From Formosa sp. Hel1_31_208 (lineage in GTDB: Bacteria > Bacteroidota > Bacteroidia > Flavobacteriales > Flavobacteriaceae), in the NCBI RefSeq assembly GCF_900104785.1, contig NZ_LT629733.1:1520501-1584500 (forward strand): 64,000 nucleotides of DNA. The letters are read 5' to 3'. Shown in pieces: positions 27,211 to 33,720 of this stretch. The notes beneath the pieces are model-generated. The model worked only from the letters and a program-made list of their open reading frames with translations. It did not search any database and had not been told where the DNA came from. Positions within the stretch are counted from its first letter, which is position 1. Each line of letters starts with the position of its first letter. The position numbers were made by a program, and so were the translations under genes.

Positions 27211-27318
27211 GGCGTTACCAGCCTGCGCCTAAGCGCTGGTCGGTCACGTTTTCACTGCTCGCTTCCAAACGCGTAGATTGGAGAGCTTAAACATACCGTT
27301 CAACCGCTAACGCGGTTG
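27211..27318. repeat. REP-like palindromic intergenic element
   Basis: A GC-richer island between AT-rich genes, bounded by GCGTTA (27212-27217) and TAACGC (27308-27313) as inverted ends. It contains the hairpins ACCAGC / GCTGGT (27217-27222 and 27235-27240) and CAACCGC-TAAC-GCGGTTG (27301-27318). The GGCGTTACC...TAACGC frame resembles dispersed repeats I know from other Flavobacteriaceae genomes, which are thought to be spread by REP-associated transposases. No second copy was seen in this window. Confidence 0.55.
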
Positions 27319-27337
27319 ATATTAAGACTTAAATATA

Positions 27338-28174
27338 ATGTCAAACACTATTTATATAGGGTATTACTTCAAAGTAAAGCCCTTGCAGCCTGCTGTGGAA
27401 ATTTTAATAGCAGAACTAGGATACGCAGGATTTGAAAGTTTTGTTGAAACCGAAGAAGGGGTGACAGCTTATATTCAACAGCAGGATTGGCACTCAGGTA
27501 TCTTAGATGAGATTCATATTTTAAACTCCAAAGAGTTTGATATTACATTTACTTTCGAAAACATAGAGCAAACCAACTGGAATGCAGAATGGGAAAAGAA
27601 TTTCAACCCTATTGTTGTCGACGATCAATGTTCTGTTCGTGCACCTTTTCACGAGATACCAAATACTATTTATGATATTATTATTGAGCCTAAAATGAGT
27701 TTTGGTACAGGGCATCACGAGACAACGCATATGATGATTCAATATATTCTCAATAATGATTTTAAAGAAAAAGCAGTTTTAGATATGGGCTGCGGTACAG
27801 GGGTTTTGGCTATACTTGCAGAAATGAAAGGTGCTAAGCCAATAGATGCCATAGATTATGATAATTGGTGCTACATTAATAGTCTCGAGAATATAGAACG
27901 AAACAAATGCGAGCATATTACCGTTTTAGAAGGAGATGCTAGTCTTTTGCCAGGACGATTCTATGATATCATTATCGCAAATATTAATAGAAATATTCTT
28001 CTCAAAGATCTGGTAACCTATGTAAATGCGCTTAACCTAAACGGTTTGTTGTTTCTCAGTGGATTTTATAATGATGATATTCCGATTATTAAAGCAGAAT
28101 GTATAAAGCTCAAGCTAAAACATGTGGAAACTATTGAACGAAATAATTGGGTGGCATTAAAGTTTGAGAACTAG
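27338..28174 (+). CDS. prmA: Ribosomal protein L11 methyltransferase
   Basis: SAM-dependent trimethylation of ribosomal protein L11. 278 residues: N-terminal substrate-binding domain (IYIGYYFKVKPLQPAVEILIA), then EPKMSFGTGHHETTHMM and the SAM-binding LDMGCGTGVLAILA near 148-161, then IIANINRNILL. Slightly shorter than the E. coli enzyme, as usual in this phylum. Its terminator is at 28247-28277; clpS lies 1.4 kb downstream, beyond the metalloprotease. Confidence 0.95.
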   Translation: MSNTIYIGYYFKVKPLQPAVEILIAELGYAGFESFVETEEGVTAYIQQQDWHSGILDEIHILNSKEFDITFTFENIEQTNWNAEWEKNFNPIVVDDQCSVRAPFHEIPNTIYDIIIEPKMSFGTGHHETTHMMIQYILNNDFKEKAVLDMGCGTGVLAILAEMKGAKPIDAIDYDNWCYINSLENIERNKCEHITVLEGDASLLPGRFYDIIIANINRNILLKDLVTYVNALNLNGLLFLSGFYNDDIPIIKAECIKLKLKHVETIERNNWVALKFEN

Positions 28175-28246
28175 GAAAAAGTAACATTTTTCTAAAAGTC
28201 CGACGAATTGCTCAAAACTTTAACTATATAACTTAGAATAACCAAG

Positions 28247-28277
28247 AAATTACGGAAAAACCGTAATTTTTTTATTT
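28247..28277 (+). terminator. Intrinsic terminator of prmA
   Basis: AAATTACGG - AAAAA - CCGTAATTT followed by T4 and an AT-rich tail, about 75 bases after the stop. Confidence 0.8.
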
Positions 28278-28407
28278 AAGAAATATTTAACTTAGCATTG
28301 ATAATTATCACAGACTAAATAGAAATAGTTTTAAGTAAATAGCAACTGTTTTTATTAAGCTCGTCCCATTTACGTAAATACCATTTATTAACTTAATTTA
28401 CTCAAAA

Positions 28408-29442
28408 ATGAAAAAAATCAAATTTTTGACCCTAGCTGCTCTATGCCTAATCTTTTCTTTCCAATCTTGCGAAAAAGAAAGCGTCACAGAGGACATGTCT
28501 AATCTAGACGAGGACATAATTATTAATATGAACAATTTAGAGAATAGAACTCTAGTAACTGACCCTGATTTATTGAATTCTATTCGAACTTTAGATATTG
28601 ATGTAGGATTAGTTTCTATAGGAGATTTCCATTTACCAGATGGATCAATTGAAGAACGAATTTATGTTGGTAGTGATATTGTTTTTACTAGAGATGAACT
28701 AGATGCGTTAACAGGTATAGGTTCTGGTTTAAATCGTCAATATAGAACATTTAATTTGGTAACAGGAAATAATCAAACTATAAATATCTTAGGATATACG
28801 GGAGGAAGTCAAGCATTATCTAGTAAAGCGCGAACTGCTTTAACTAGAGCAGTTGCTAATTATAATAACATTAGTAACATGACACTTGATTTTAATTTAA
28901 CGTTTGGAACTAATTACCAAGCAGCAGATATGGTGGTATATGATAATTCTATAAATAATTCAGGAAATGGAGGTGTTGCTGGTTTTCCAAACTCAAATGG
29001 AGAACCAAATAAGTTTGTTCAGATTTATGGAATAGAGCAATTTTCAACTAACGTCAATGAGCATGTAATTACACATGAGATAGGGCACTCTGTTGGTTTT
29101 CGTCATTCAGATTGGTTCGATCGTTTAAGTTGTCCTTCATCTAGCCAAGGAAATGAAGGATCAGGATCAGATGGTGCTGAGCACATATCTGGAACTCCAA
29201 CAGGAAGAGATTTAACGTCTGTCATGCAAGCTTGTTTTTCTACAAGTGTAAGCGGTAATTTTAATGGGAATGATATTACAGCTTTAGGTTCCATGTATCC
29301 AGCAAGTCCATCTGGTCCTTGTGATGGTGTTTCTGAATGGCAAAGTGGCGTAAGTTATAGTATTGGTGAACGTGTTACTTATTTTGGGAACCTTTACGAA
29401 CGTGTTAGTGGTGGTTGGACTTTAATAGGGCCATGTAACTAA
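28408..29442 (+). CDS. Secreted HEIGH-type zinc metalloprotease lipoprotein with a CBM5/12-like tail
   Basis: 344 residues. The signal sequence ends FSFQSCEK (lipobox). The catalytic region has HEIGHSVGFRH near 222, the HExxHxxGxxH zinc motif of the M57-like dual-action HEIGH peptidases, preceded by TALTRAVANYNNISNMTLDF, which is typical of that group. The last 40 residues (EWQSGVSYSIGERVTYFGNL) look like a chitin-binding CBM5/12 module: Trp, then Y..G..V.Y.G..Y. It is a single gene between two terminators. A 12-bp palindrome ATTTACGTAAAT (28368-28379) upstream might be an operator. Confidence 0.86.
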   Translation: MKKIKFLTLAALCLIFSFQSCEKESVTEDMSNLDEDIIINMNNLENRTLVTDPDLLNSIRTLDIDVGLVSIGDFHLPDGSIEERIYVGSDIVFTRDELDALTGIGSGLNRQYRTFNLVTGNNQTINILGYTGGSQALSSKARTALTRAVANYNNISNMTLDFNLTFGTNYQAADMVVYDNSINNSGNGGVAGFPNSNGEPNKFVQIYGIEQFSTNVNEHVITHEIGHSVGFRHSDWFDRLSCPSSSQGNEGSGSDGAEHISGTPTGRDLTSVMQACFSTSVSGNFNGNDITALGSMYPASPSGPCDGVSEWQSGVSYSIGERVTYFGNLYERVSGGWTLIGPCN

Positions 29443-29483
29443 ACATAAAATTATAATTTCAAATATTGGATTACAATATTTTT

Positions 29484-29518
29484 AAAAGACTTCTGTTTTA
29501 TGAATAGAAGTCTTTTTC
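29484..29518 (+). terminator. Intrinsic terminator of the metalloprotease gene
   Basis: AAAAGACTTCT / AGAAGTCTTTTT with an 11-base loop and a T-rich tail. Confidence 0.75.
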
Positions 29519-29554
29519 TTATCTTTATACTTGGTTTTTCCCATATCAAATCAA

Positions 29555-29830
29555 ATGAGTGCAAAAGAAAAAATACAAGAACAACATCAAGAGGATACCT
29601 TGGAACAATCTTTAAACGAGATTGTGTTATATAATGATGACGTGAACACCTTTGATCATGTCATTGATACTCTTATCTATGCCTGTGATCATACAGTAGA
29701 ACAAGCAGAACAATGCTCAATATTAGTGCATTATAAAGGACAATGTGTTGTAAAAACAGGTGAATATAAAGAATTAGAGCCACGCTGTTCAATGCTTCTT
29801 GAAGCAGGATTGAGTGCAGAAATCATTTAG
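29555..29830 (+). CDS. clpS: ClpS adaptor of the Clp protease
   Basis: 91 residues. Delivers N-degron proteins to ClpAP/ClpCP. The core EIVLYNDDVNTFDHVIDTLI matches the ClpS ligand-binding motif (NDD.....FV). The ATG at 29555 (MSAKEKIQEQ) was chosen over an earlier in-frame codon at 29531, which would sit only a few bases after a -7-like TATCTTTA (29519-29526, one mismatch) and is not conserved in the family. Its stop overlaps the stop of the leftward HMA gene. Confidence 0.93.
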   Translation: MSAKEKIQEQHQEDTLEQSLNEIVLYNDDVNTFDHVIDTLIYACDHTVEQAEQCSILVHYKGQCVVKTGEYKELEPRCSMLLEAGLSAEII

Positions 29831-30099
29831 CTCTTTATTCTTCCCACAGCGCAACTTACAAAAGACTTTGCTTTTTTAGTTAAAGGATTTGATGCGCCCT
29901 CAACAGGATATCCTAATGTTGATAATAATGCAATGGCAGTTTCAAGTTGATTGTCTGTATTATACTTGAAGCCAACGGTATGCGTGTCATTGTTAACAAT
30001 GACTTCAGTAACACCTTCTAGTGTTTCCATTCGAGTTATTATTGTATTTGCGCATCCACCGCACTTCAGATTTTGAATATTTAAAATGGTTTGTTTCAT
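29827..30099 (-). CDS. HMA-domain (CopZ-like) metal-binding protein with cysteine tail
   Basis: 90 residues. The heavy-metal-associated fold has its metal site in LKCGGCANTI near 13-16, followed by the beta-alpha pattern ending LLSTLGYPVEG. A basic tail (LTKKAKSFVSCAVG) adds another cysteine. It starts three bases after the MBL-rhodanese stop, making it the last gene of the sulfur module. A standard copper chaperone is possible, but the neighbours suggest it may carry or sense a sulfur or metal species connected to persulfide handling. Confidence 0.85.
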   Translation of the reverse strand: MKQTILNIQNLKCGGCANTIITRMETLEGVTEVIVNNDTHTVGFKYNTDNQLETAIALLSTLGYPVEGASNPLTKKAKSFVSCAVGRIKS

Positions 30100-30102
30100 A
30101 AG

Positions 30103-31509
30103 TTATAGTGTTGAGGGACAAACGAAATCTGTAGTTGGTAAATCTGTTTTTTTAATCGCACCGAAGCCACCTGCAATATCGATGAGGTTGTGAAAACCTC
30201 TTGATTTTAATATAGAAGCGGCGATTACACTTCTGTAACCACCAGCGCAATATATGTAATAGGTATTATCTCTAGAGACCTCATTCATTTTTTCATTTAT
30301 AAAGTCCAATGCAAAATGTTGAGCGTTATCCAGGTGCATACTTTTATATTCACCATCCTTTCTTACATCAAGAATATTTAGCTCACTAATGTTGGTGTGT
30401 TTGGCAAATTCTTCTGCAGATATGGATTCTAATGTGTCAACCTCTTTTCCTGCCTTGAGCCATCCGTCAATTCCACCTTTTAAATATCCTAAGGTATGAT
30501 CATAACCCACTCTAGATAATCTGGTGACTGCTTCTGCGCTTTTTCCTTCAGGAGTGACTAATAATATAGGTTGCTTGATATCGGTAATTAAAGCACCAAC
30601 CCAAGGAGCAAATTGCCCGTTAAGTCCGATGAAAATCGAATTTGGAATATGACTTTTAATGAACTCGCTTTGTGGACGAACATCTAAAACTAATGCTTCT
30701 TCATGATTAGCTAAAGCTTCAAAATCTTCAGGTGATAAGGCAATATTGCCAGTTTCTAAAACCGATTCAAAAGTATCATATCCTGTTTTATTTAGCATGG
30801 CATTTTTAGCAAAATATTGTGGAGGAGGAGCAATACCATCCAAAACTTCTTCAACAAATTCAGCTCTTGTCATGTCCGCTCTAAGCGCATAGTTCGTTCG
30901 TTTTTGATCTCCAATCGTTCCTACGGTTTCTTTGCTTAGATTTTTACCACAGGCTGAACCTGCTCCATGTGCAGGATAAACAATCACATCATCTGCTAAT
31001 GGCATTATTTTATTTCGAAGCGAATCGAATAACATGCTTGCTAAATCTTCTTTGGTCAAATCAGATTTAATAGCGAGATCAGGGCGGCCTACATCTCCAA
31101 GAAAAAGGGTGTCTCCTGAAAAGATTGCATGATTTTTTCCGTTCTCGTCAATGAGTAAATATGTCGTCGATTCTAAAGTATGGCCAGGCGTATGAAGTGC
31201 TTTTATGCTAATATTTCCTAATTGAAATACTTCATTATCCTTCGCAGAATGAATGTCGTAGCTCGTTTCTGCTCCAGGACCATAAACAATAGTGGCACCT
31301 GTTTTCTTTGCCAAATCTACATGACCTGAAACGAAATCGGCATGAAAATGTGTTTCAAAAATGTATTTAATCTTTGCCTTATTTTTATTGGCTTTGTCAA
31401 TATAAGATTGTGTCTCACGCAGCGGGTCTATGATAGCAACCTCCCCATTAGACTCTATATAATAAGCGCCTTGCGCTAAACAGTTTGTATATATTTGTTC
31501 AATTATCAT
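30103..31509 (-). CDS. MBL-fold persulfide dioxygenase-like protein fused to two rhodanese domains
   Basis: 468 residues, CstB-like layout. The metallo-beta-lactamase domain (1-230) has THFHADFVSGH near 53-63, HTPGHT, SGDTLFLGDVGRPDL and YPAHGAGSACG, the ETHE1/persulfide dioxygenase pattern. The first rhodanese (about 260-360) has lost the catalytic cysteine (LLVTPEGKSAEA), while the second (about 370-460) keeps it in YCAGGYRS. Expected to oxidise persulfides or move sulfane sulfur in the cytoplasm. Downstream of two YeeE-type transporters in the same direction. Confidence 0.92.
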   Translation of the reverse strand: MIIEQIYTNCLAQGAYYIESNGEVAIIDPLRETQSYIDKANKNKAKIKYIFETHFHADFVSGHVDLAKKTGATIVYGPGAETSYDIHSAKDNEVFQLGNISIKALHTPGHTLESTTYLLIDENGKNHAIFSGDTLFLGDVGRPDLAIKSDLTKEDLASMLFDSLRNKIMPLADDVIVYPAHGAGSACGKNLSKETVGTIGDQKRTNYALRADMTRAEFVEEVLDGIAPPPQYFAKNAMLNKTGYDTFESVLETGNIALSPEDFEALANHEEALVLDVRPQSEFIKSHIPNSIFIGLNGQFAPWVGALITDIKQPILLVTPEGKSAEAVTRLSRVGYDHTLGYLKGGIDGWLKAGKEVDTLESISAEEFAKHTNISELNILDVRKDGEYKSMHLDNAQHFALDFINEKMNEVSRDNTYYIYCAGGYRSVIAASILKSRGFHNLIDIAGGFGAIKKTDLPTTDFVCPSTL

Positions 31510-31596
31510 ACGTGTAAATAATTTTTTAATCCTTTAATTCGCGACGTTAAAGATACGAAGTATTATGCTCATAGGTGTGAACTCTTATCTCGCTTG

Positions 31597-32010
31597 TTAA
31601 TGCGGTAATTTTCCTTTAAGTAATCCATAAATGTAGGTTCCAAAAATGGCTGCAAGAATTACAATGAGCATAGAAACTGCTCCTGTACCAACTAGAATAT
31701 ACATTGGGCCAGGACAAGCACCAGATAAAGCCCAGCCTAAACCAAAAATACTACCACCAAGGATATATCGCGTAAAACCCCTATCTTTTAGTGGTACTCG
31801 CATAAGGGAGCCTTCTATGTTATTGAGTTGTATTTGTTTTGAAAGTAACAATAGTAAAACACCGGTAATGACAGCGCTACCAATTATACCATACATATGA
31901 AACGACTCAAATTTAAACATTTCATAAATACGATACCACGACACAGCTTCTGATTTTACTAGAACAATTCCAAAGATGATTCCGACGATTAAAAATTTTA
32001 AGTTTTTCAT
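31597..32010 (-). CDS. DUF6691/YeeE-YedE half transporter (short subunit)
   Basis: 137-residue membrane protein with about four helices and the family's conserved cysteine in SGACPGPMYILVG near 95. It resembles the C-terminal half of the thiosulfate transporter YeeE (TsuA). The longer half is the gene immediately upstream (one base apart), so the two probably make one complete transporter bringing thiosulfate-like sulfur into the cell for the MBL-rhodanese protein. Confidence 0.88.
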   Translation of the reverse strand: MKNLKFLIVGIIFGIVLVKSEAVSWYRIYEMFKFESFHMYGIIGSAVITGVLLLLLSKQIQLNNIEGSLMRVPLKDRGFTRYILGGSIFGLGWALSGACPGPMYILVGTGAVSMLIVILAAIFGTYIYGLLKGKLPH

Positions 32011-32011
32011 A

Positions 32012-32572
32012 TTAACTAAAAATTAAAGGGAATAATAAATGAATCATTATAAGTCCGCCAATAAAGAATCCAATAACGGCAATAAGAGATGGCAATTGTA
32101 AACTGCTCAAACCAGTAATCGCATGTCCAGAAGTACACCCACCTGCATAGCGAGTTCCAAAACCTACTAAAAAACCACCAATAACTAATATAGCCATTCC
32201 TTTAATACTGAGTACAGCGTCCCAATTAAATAATTCTGGTGGTAACAATGTTTGTCCTGCATTGTCAAATCCTAATGAACTTAAGGTTTTGATTGTATCC
32301 GGATTTAAGTCAATATTTGTAGGTGATGACAAATAGAAGTGCGCAATAAAGCCACCTATAACAGCACCTACTACTATCGAGAGGTTCCATAGTTGTGTTC
32401 GCCAGTCAAAATCAAAGAATTTTATTTTTTTTCCAGCACCGCCAATGGTACAAAGTGTTCTTAAGTTAGAAGACATCCCAAAGGTTTTTCCGAAATAGAC
32501 AATGATGAACATTATGAGTGCAATCAAAGGACCGCTAACATACCAAGGCCAAGGCGCTAAAATATATTCCAT
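32012..32572 (-). CDS. YeeE/YedE family sulfur transporter (long subunit)
   Basis: 186 residues from the ATG at 32572 (MEYILAPWPWYVSGPLIAL, the conserved start). An earlier in-frame ATG at 32629 lies upstream of the -7 element at 32585-32592 and would add a charged leader, so it was rejected. About five membrane helices; the key cysteine is in GGCTSGHAITGLS near 142. First gene of a four-gene leftward operon. No sulfur-responsive regulator gene lies alongside. Confidence 0.88.
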   Translation of the reverse strand: MEYILAPWPWYVSGPLIALIMFIIVYFGKTFGMSSNLRTLCTIGGAGKKIKFFDFDWRTQLWNLSIVVGAVIGGFIAHFYLSSPTNIDLNPDTIKTLSSLGFDNAGQTLLPPELFNWDAVLSIKGMAILVIGGFLVGFGTRYAGGCTSGHAITGLSSLQLPSLIAVIGFFIGGLIMIHLLFPLIFS

Positions 32573-32584
32573 AGATTTTTTTTG

Positions 32585-32592
32585 CAAAGATA
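32585..32592 (-). promoter_or_regulatory. Candidate -7 element of the sulfur operon, inside an inverted repeat
   Basis: Leftward TATCTTTG, a full match, only about 6-8 bases from a predicted transcription start next to the ATG at 32572. It overlaps the left arm of a perfect 12-bp inverted repeat (32587-32598 and 32651-32662). Confidence 0.5.
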
Positions 32593-32662
32593 ACTGCCGA
32601 CGCAAATATCTGATATAATTATCGTACAAATTTAAGAATCAAAAATCAAAGGCAGTTATCTT
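32587..32662. repeat. 12-bp inverted repeat flanking the sulfur operon promoter
   Basis: AAGATAACTGCC at 32587-32598 and GGCAGTTATCTT at 32651-32662 are perfect reverse complements, 52 bases apart. The arms enclose the promoter region of the leftward operon and could be operator halves or the ends of a tiny element. Confidence 0.7.
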
Positions 32663-32723
32663 CTGAAGATTCTTTAGTTTTTCTCGTTAGATTATTTATC
32701 CTGATAAAGACTCATTTTGATAT

Positions 32724-32757
32724 AAAAAAAAACGCACAAGTTAACTTGGCGTTTTTT
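32724..32757 (-). terminator. Terminator of tRNA-Arg
   Basis: AACGC / GCGTT flanking a self-complementary AAGTTAACTT core, with long A and T tracts on either side, 20 bases beyond the tRNA 3' end. Confidence 0.75.
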
Positions 32758-32777
32758 CTAATAGTAATATGTATTCG

Positions 32778-32851
32778 TGACCTCGACTGGATTCAAACCA
32801 GTAACCTCTTGAGCCGTAATCAAGTGCGCTATTCAGTTGCGCCACGAGGCC
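32778..32851 (-). tRNA. tRNA-Arg (anticodon ACG)
   Basis: 74 bases read leftward. Acceptor GGCCTCG / CGAGGTC (one G-U pair), anticodon stem CTTGA / TCAAG around loop TTACGGC with anticodon ACG at 32817-32815, T arm with TTTGAATC, discriminator A. CCA not encoded. It is flanked by its own promoter and terminator. Confidence 0.96.
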
Positions 32852-32864
32852 TTTTTTGTGGGTG

Positions 32865-32894
32865 CAAATATATTTCTTTTTAGAAGAAACACAA
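32865..32894 (-). promoter_or_regulatory. Promoter of tRNA-Arg
   Basis: Leftward TTG (32894-32892), 19-base spacer, TATATTTG (32872-32865): both elements at ideal spacing; predicted start about 8 bases before the tRNA. Confidence 0.78.
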
Positions 32895-32950
32895 AACAAA
32901 ATTATTTAAAAGATTGATTGAATAAAAAAATAAGAACTCAACCTTGAAAA

Positions 32951-33103
32951 TTACCCTAAAGCGCGCTTCGTTATATATACTCTCCAGCCAATGATTGCCA
33001 TTTGGAGTTTACTGGCTTTACTAAGGTCTAACTGTTGTTTGGAATAACTGGGTAAGAGTATTTTATTGAGTTTGGCAAGGCCCTTAAAGAATCGTTGAGT
33101 CAT
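32951..33103 (-). CDS. Conserved 50-residue basic protein (often labelled SsrA-binding protein)
   Basis: A short frame with ATG at 33103 and TAA at 32951. The 50 residues are basic with a clear pattern: FFKGLAKLNKILLPSYSKQQ, then LDLSKASKLQMAIIGWRVY and ITKRALG. I recognise this as a small protein conserved in Flavobacteriaceae that databases often name SsrA-binding protein, although it is too short to be SmpB and the label is probably wrong. No partner gene adjoins it. A TACTTTCG (one mismatch from -7) lies upstream at 33139-33132. Confidence 0.72.
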   Translation of the reverse strand: MTQRFFKGLAKLNKILLPSYSKQQLDLSKASKLQMAIIGWRVYITKRALG

Positions 33104-33677
33104 ATGCTTTGGGTTTGAAAAGATGTAATTCCGAAAGTAAATTTAAGAGTTTTAATAGGGCTGCCAAAGAACTTCTTTTGAAATGATGTAAAACTTATTC
33201 TAGACTAAGTTCTACAATCATGGGTTGGGGTTAGTTAATCGAAAAAAGAATATCGATTATTAATTTAGTAATTGTCATCATAACATTTGGTTTTAAGGTT
33301 AATATTTATCTCGTTTACTTGATTGAGTTATCAATATATCATTTTGATAATTCATTCACCAAATGATTATAGCAAAATCTATGATTTTGAATATAATATT
33401 ATAACTATAAAGATGACATGTGTTTCAATAATTAGGTGACTGTCTTCAAAAATGTTAATAATTATTATTAAATATTAGAATTTGATTGTTATTTGTAATA
33501 ATTCAAGGAGCTTTTTGAGATGATTTTTTGAAACCAAGGGACTTTTCGTTAATAAAATGCCTTAAAATAGCCGTTTCATCTTTTTTTGTTTTAAATATTC
33601 TGAATTTTTGATATCCGATTTGACTTATATAAGCGGGTTTATTTTGTTAAAAAAAAAGATTTATTAACCACTGAAAC
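33104..33677. other. AT-rich non-coding stretch
   Basis: About 570 bases between the 50-residue gene and the promoter of the nuclease gene. All frames are short and stop-rich. No tRNA, terminator or convincing repeat was seen, only runs of A/T and a few weak imperfect dyads such as that near 33337-33370. Confidence 0.6.
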
Positions 33678-33707
33678 TTGAATAGCTCTATGAGATGTTT
33701 ACATTTG
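33678..33707 (+). promoter_or_regulatory. Promoter of the secreted endonuclease gene
   Basis: TTG (33678-33680), 19-base spacer, TACATTTG (33700-33707). Predicted start is under 15 bases from the ATG, a very short leader. Confidence 0.75.
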
Positions 33708-33720
33708 TAAAAAACATACA

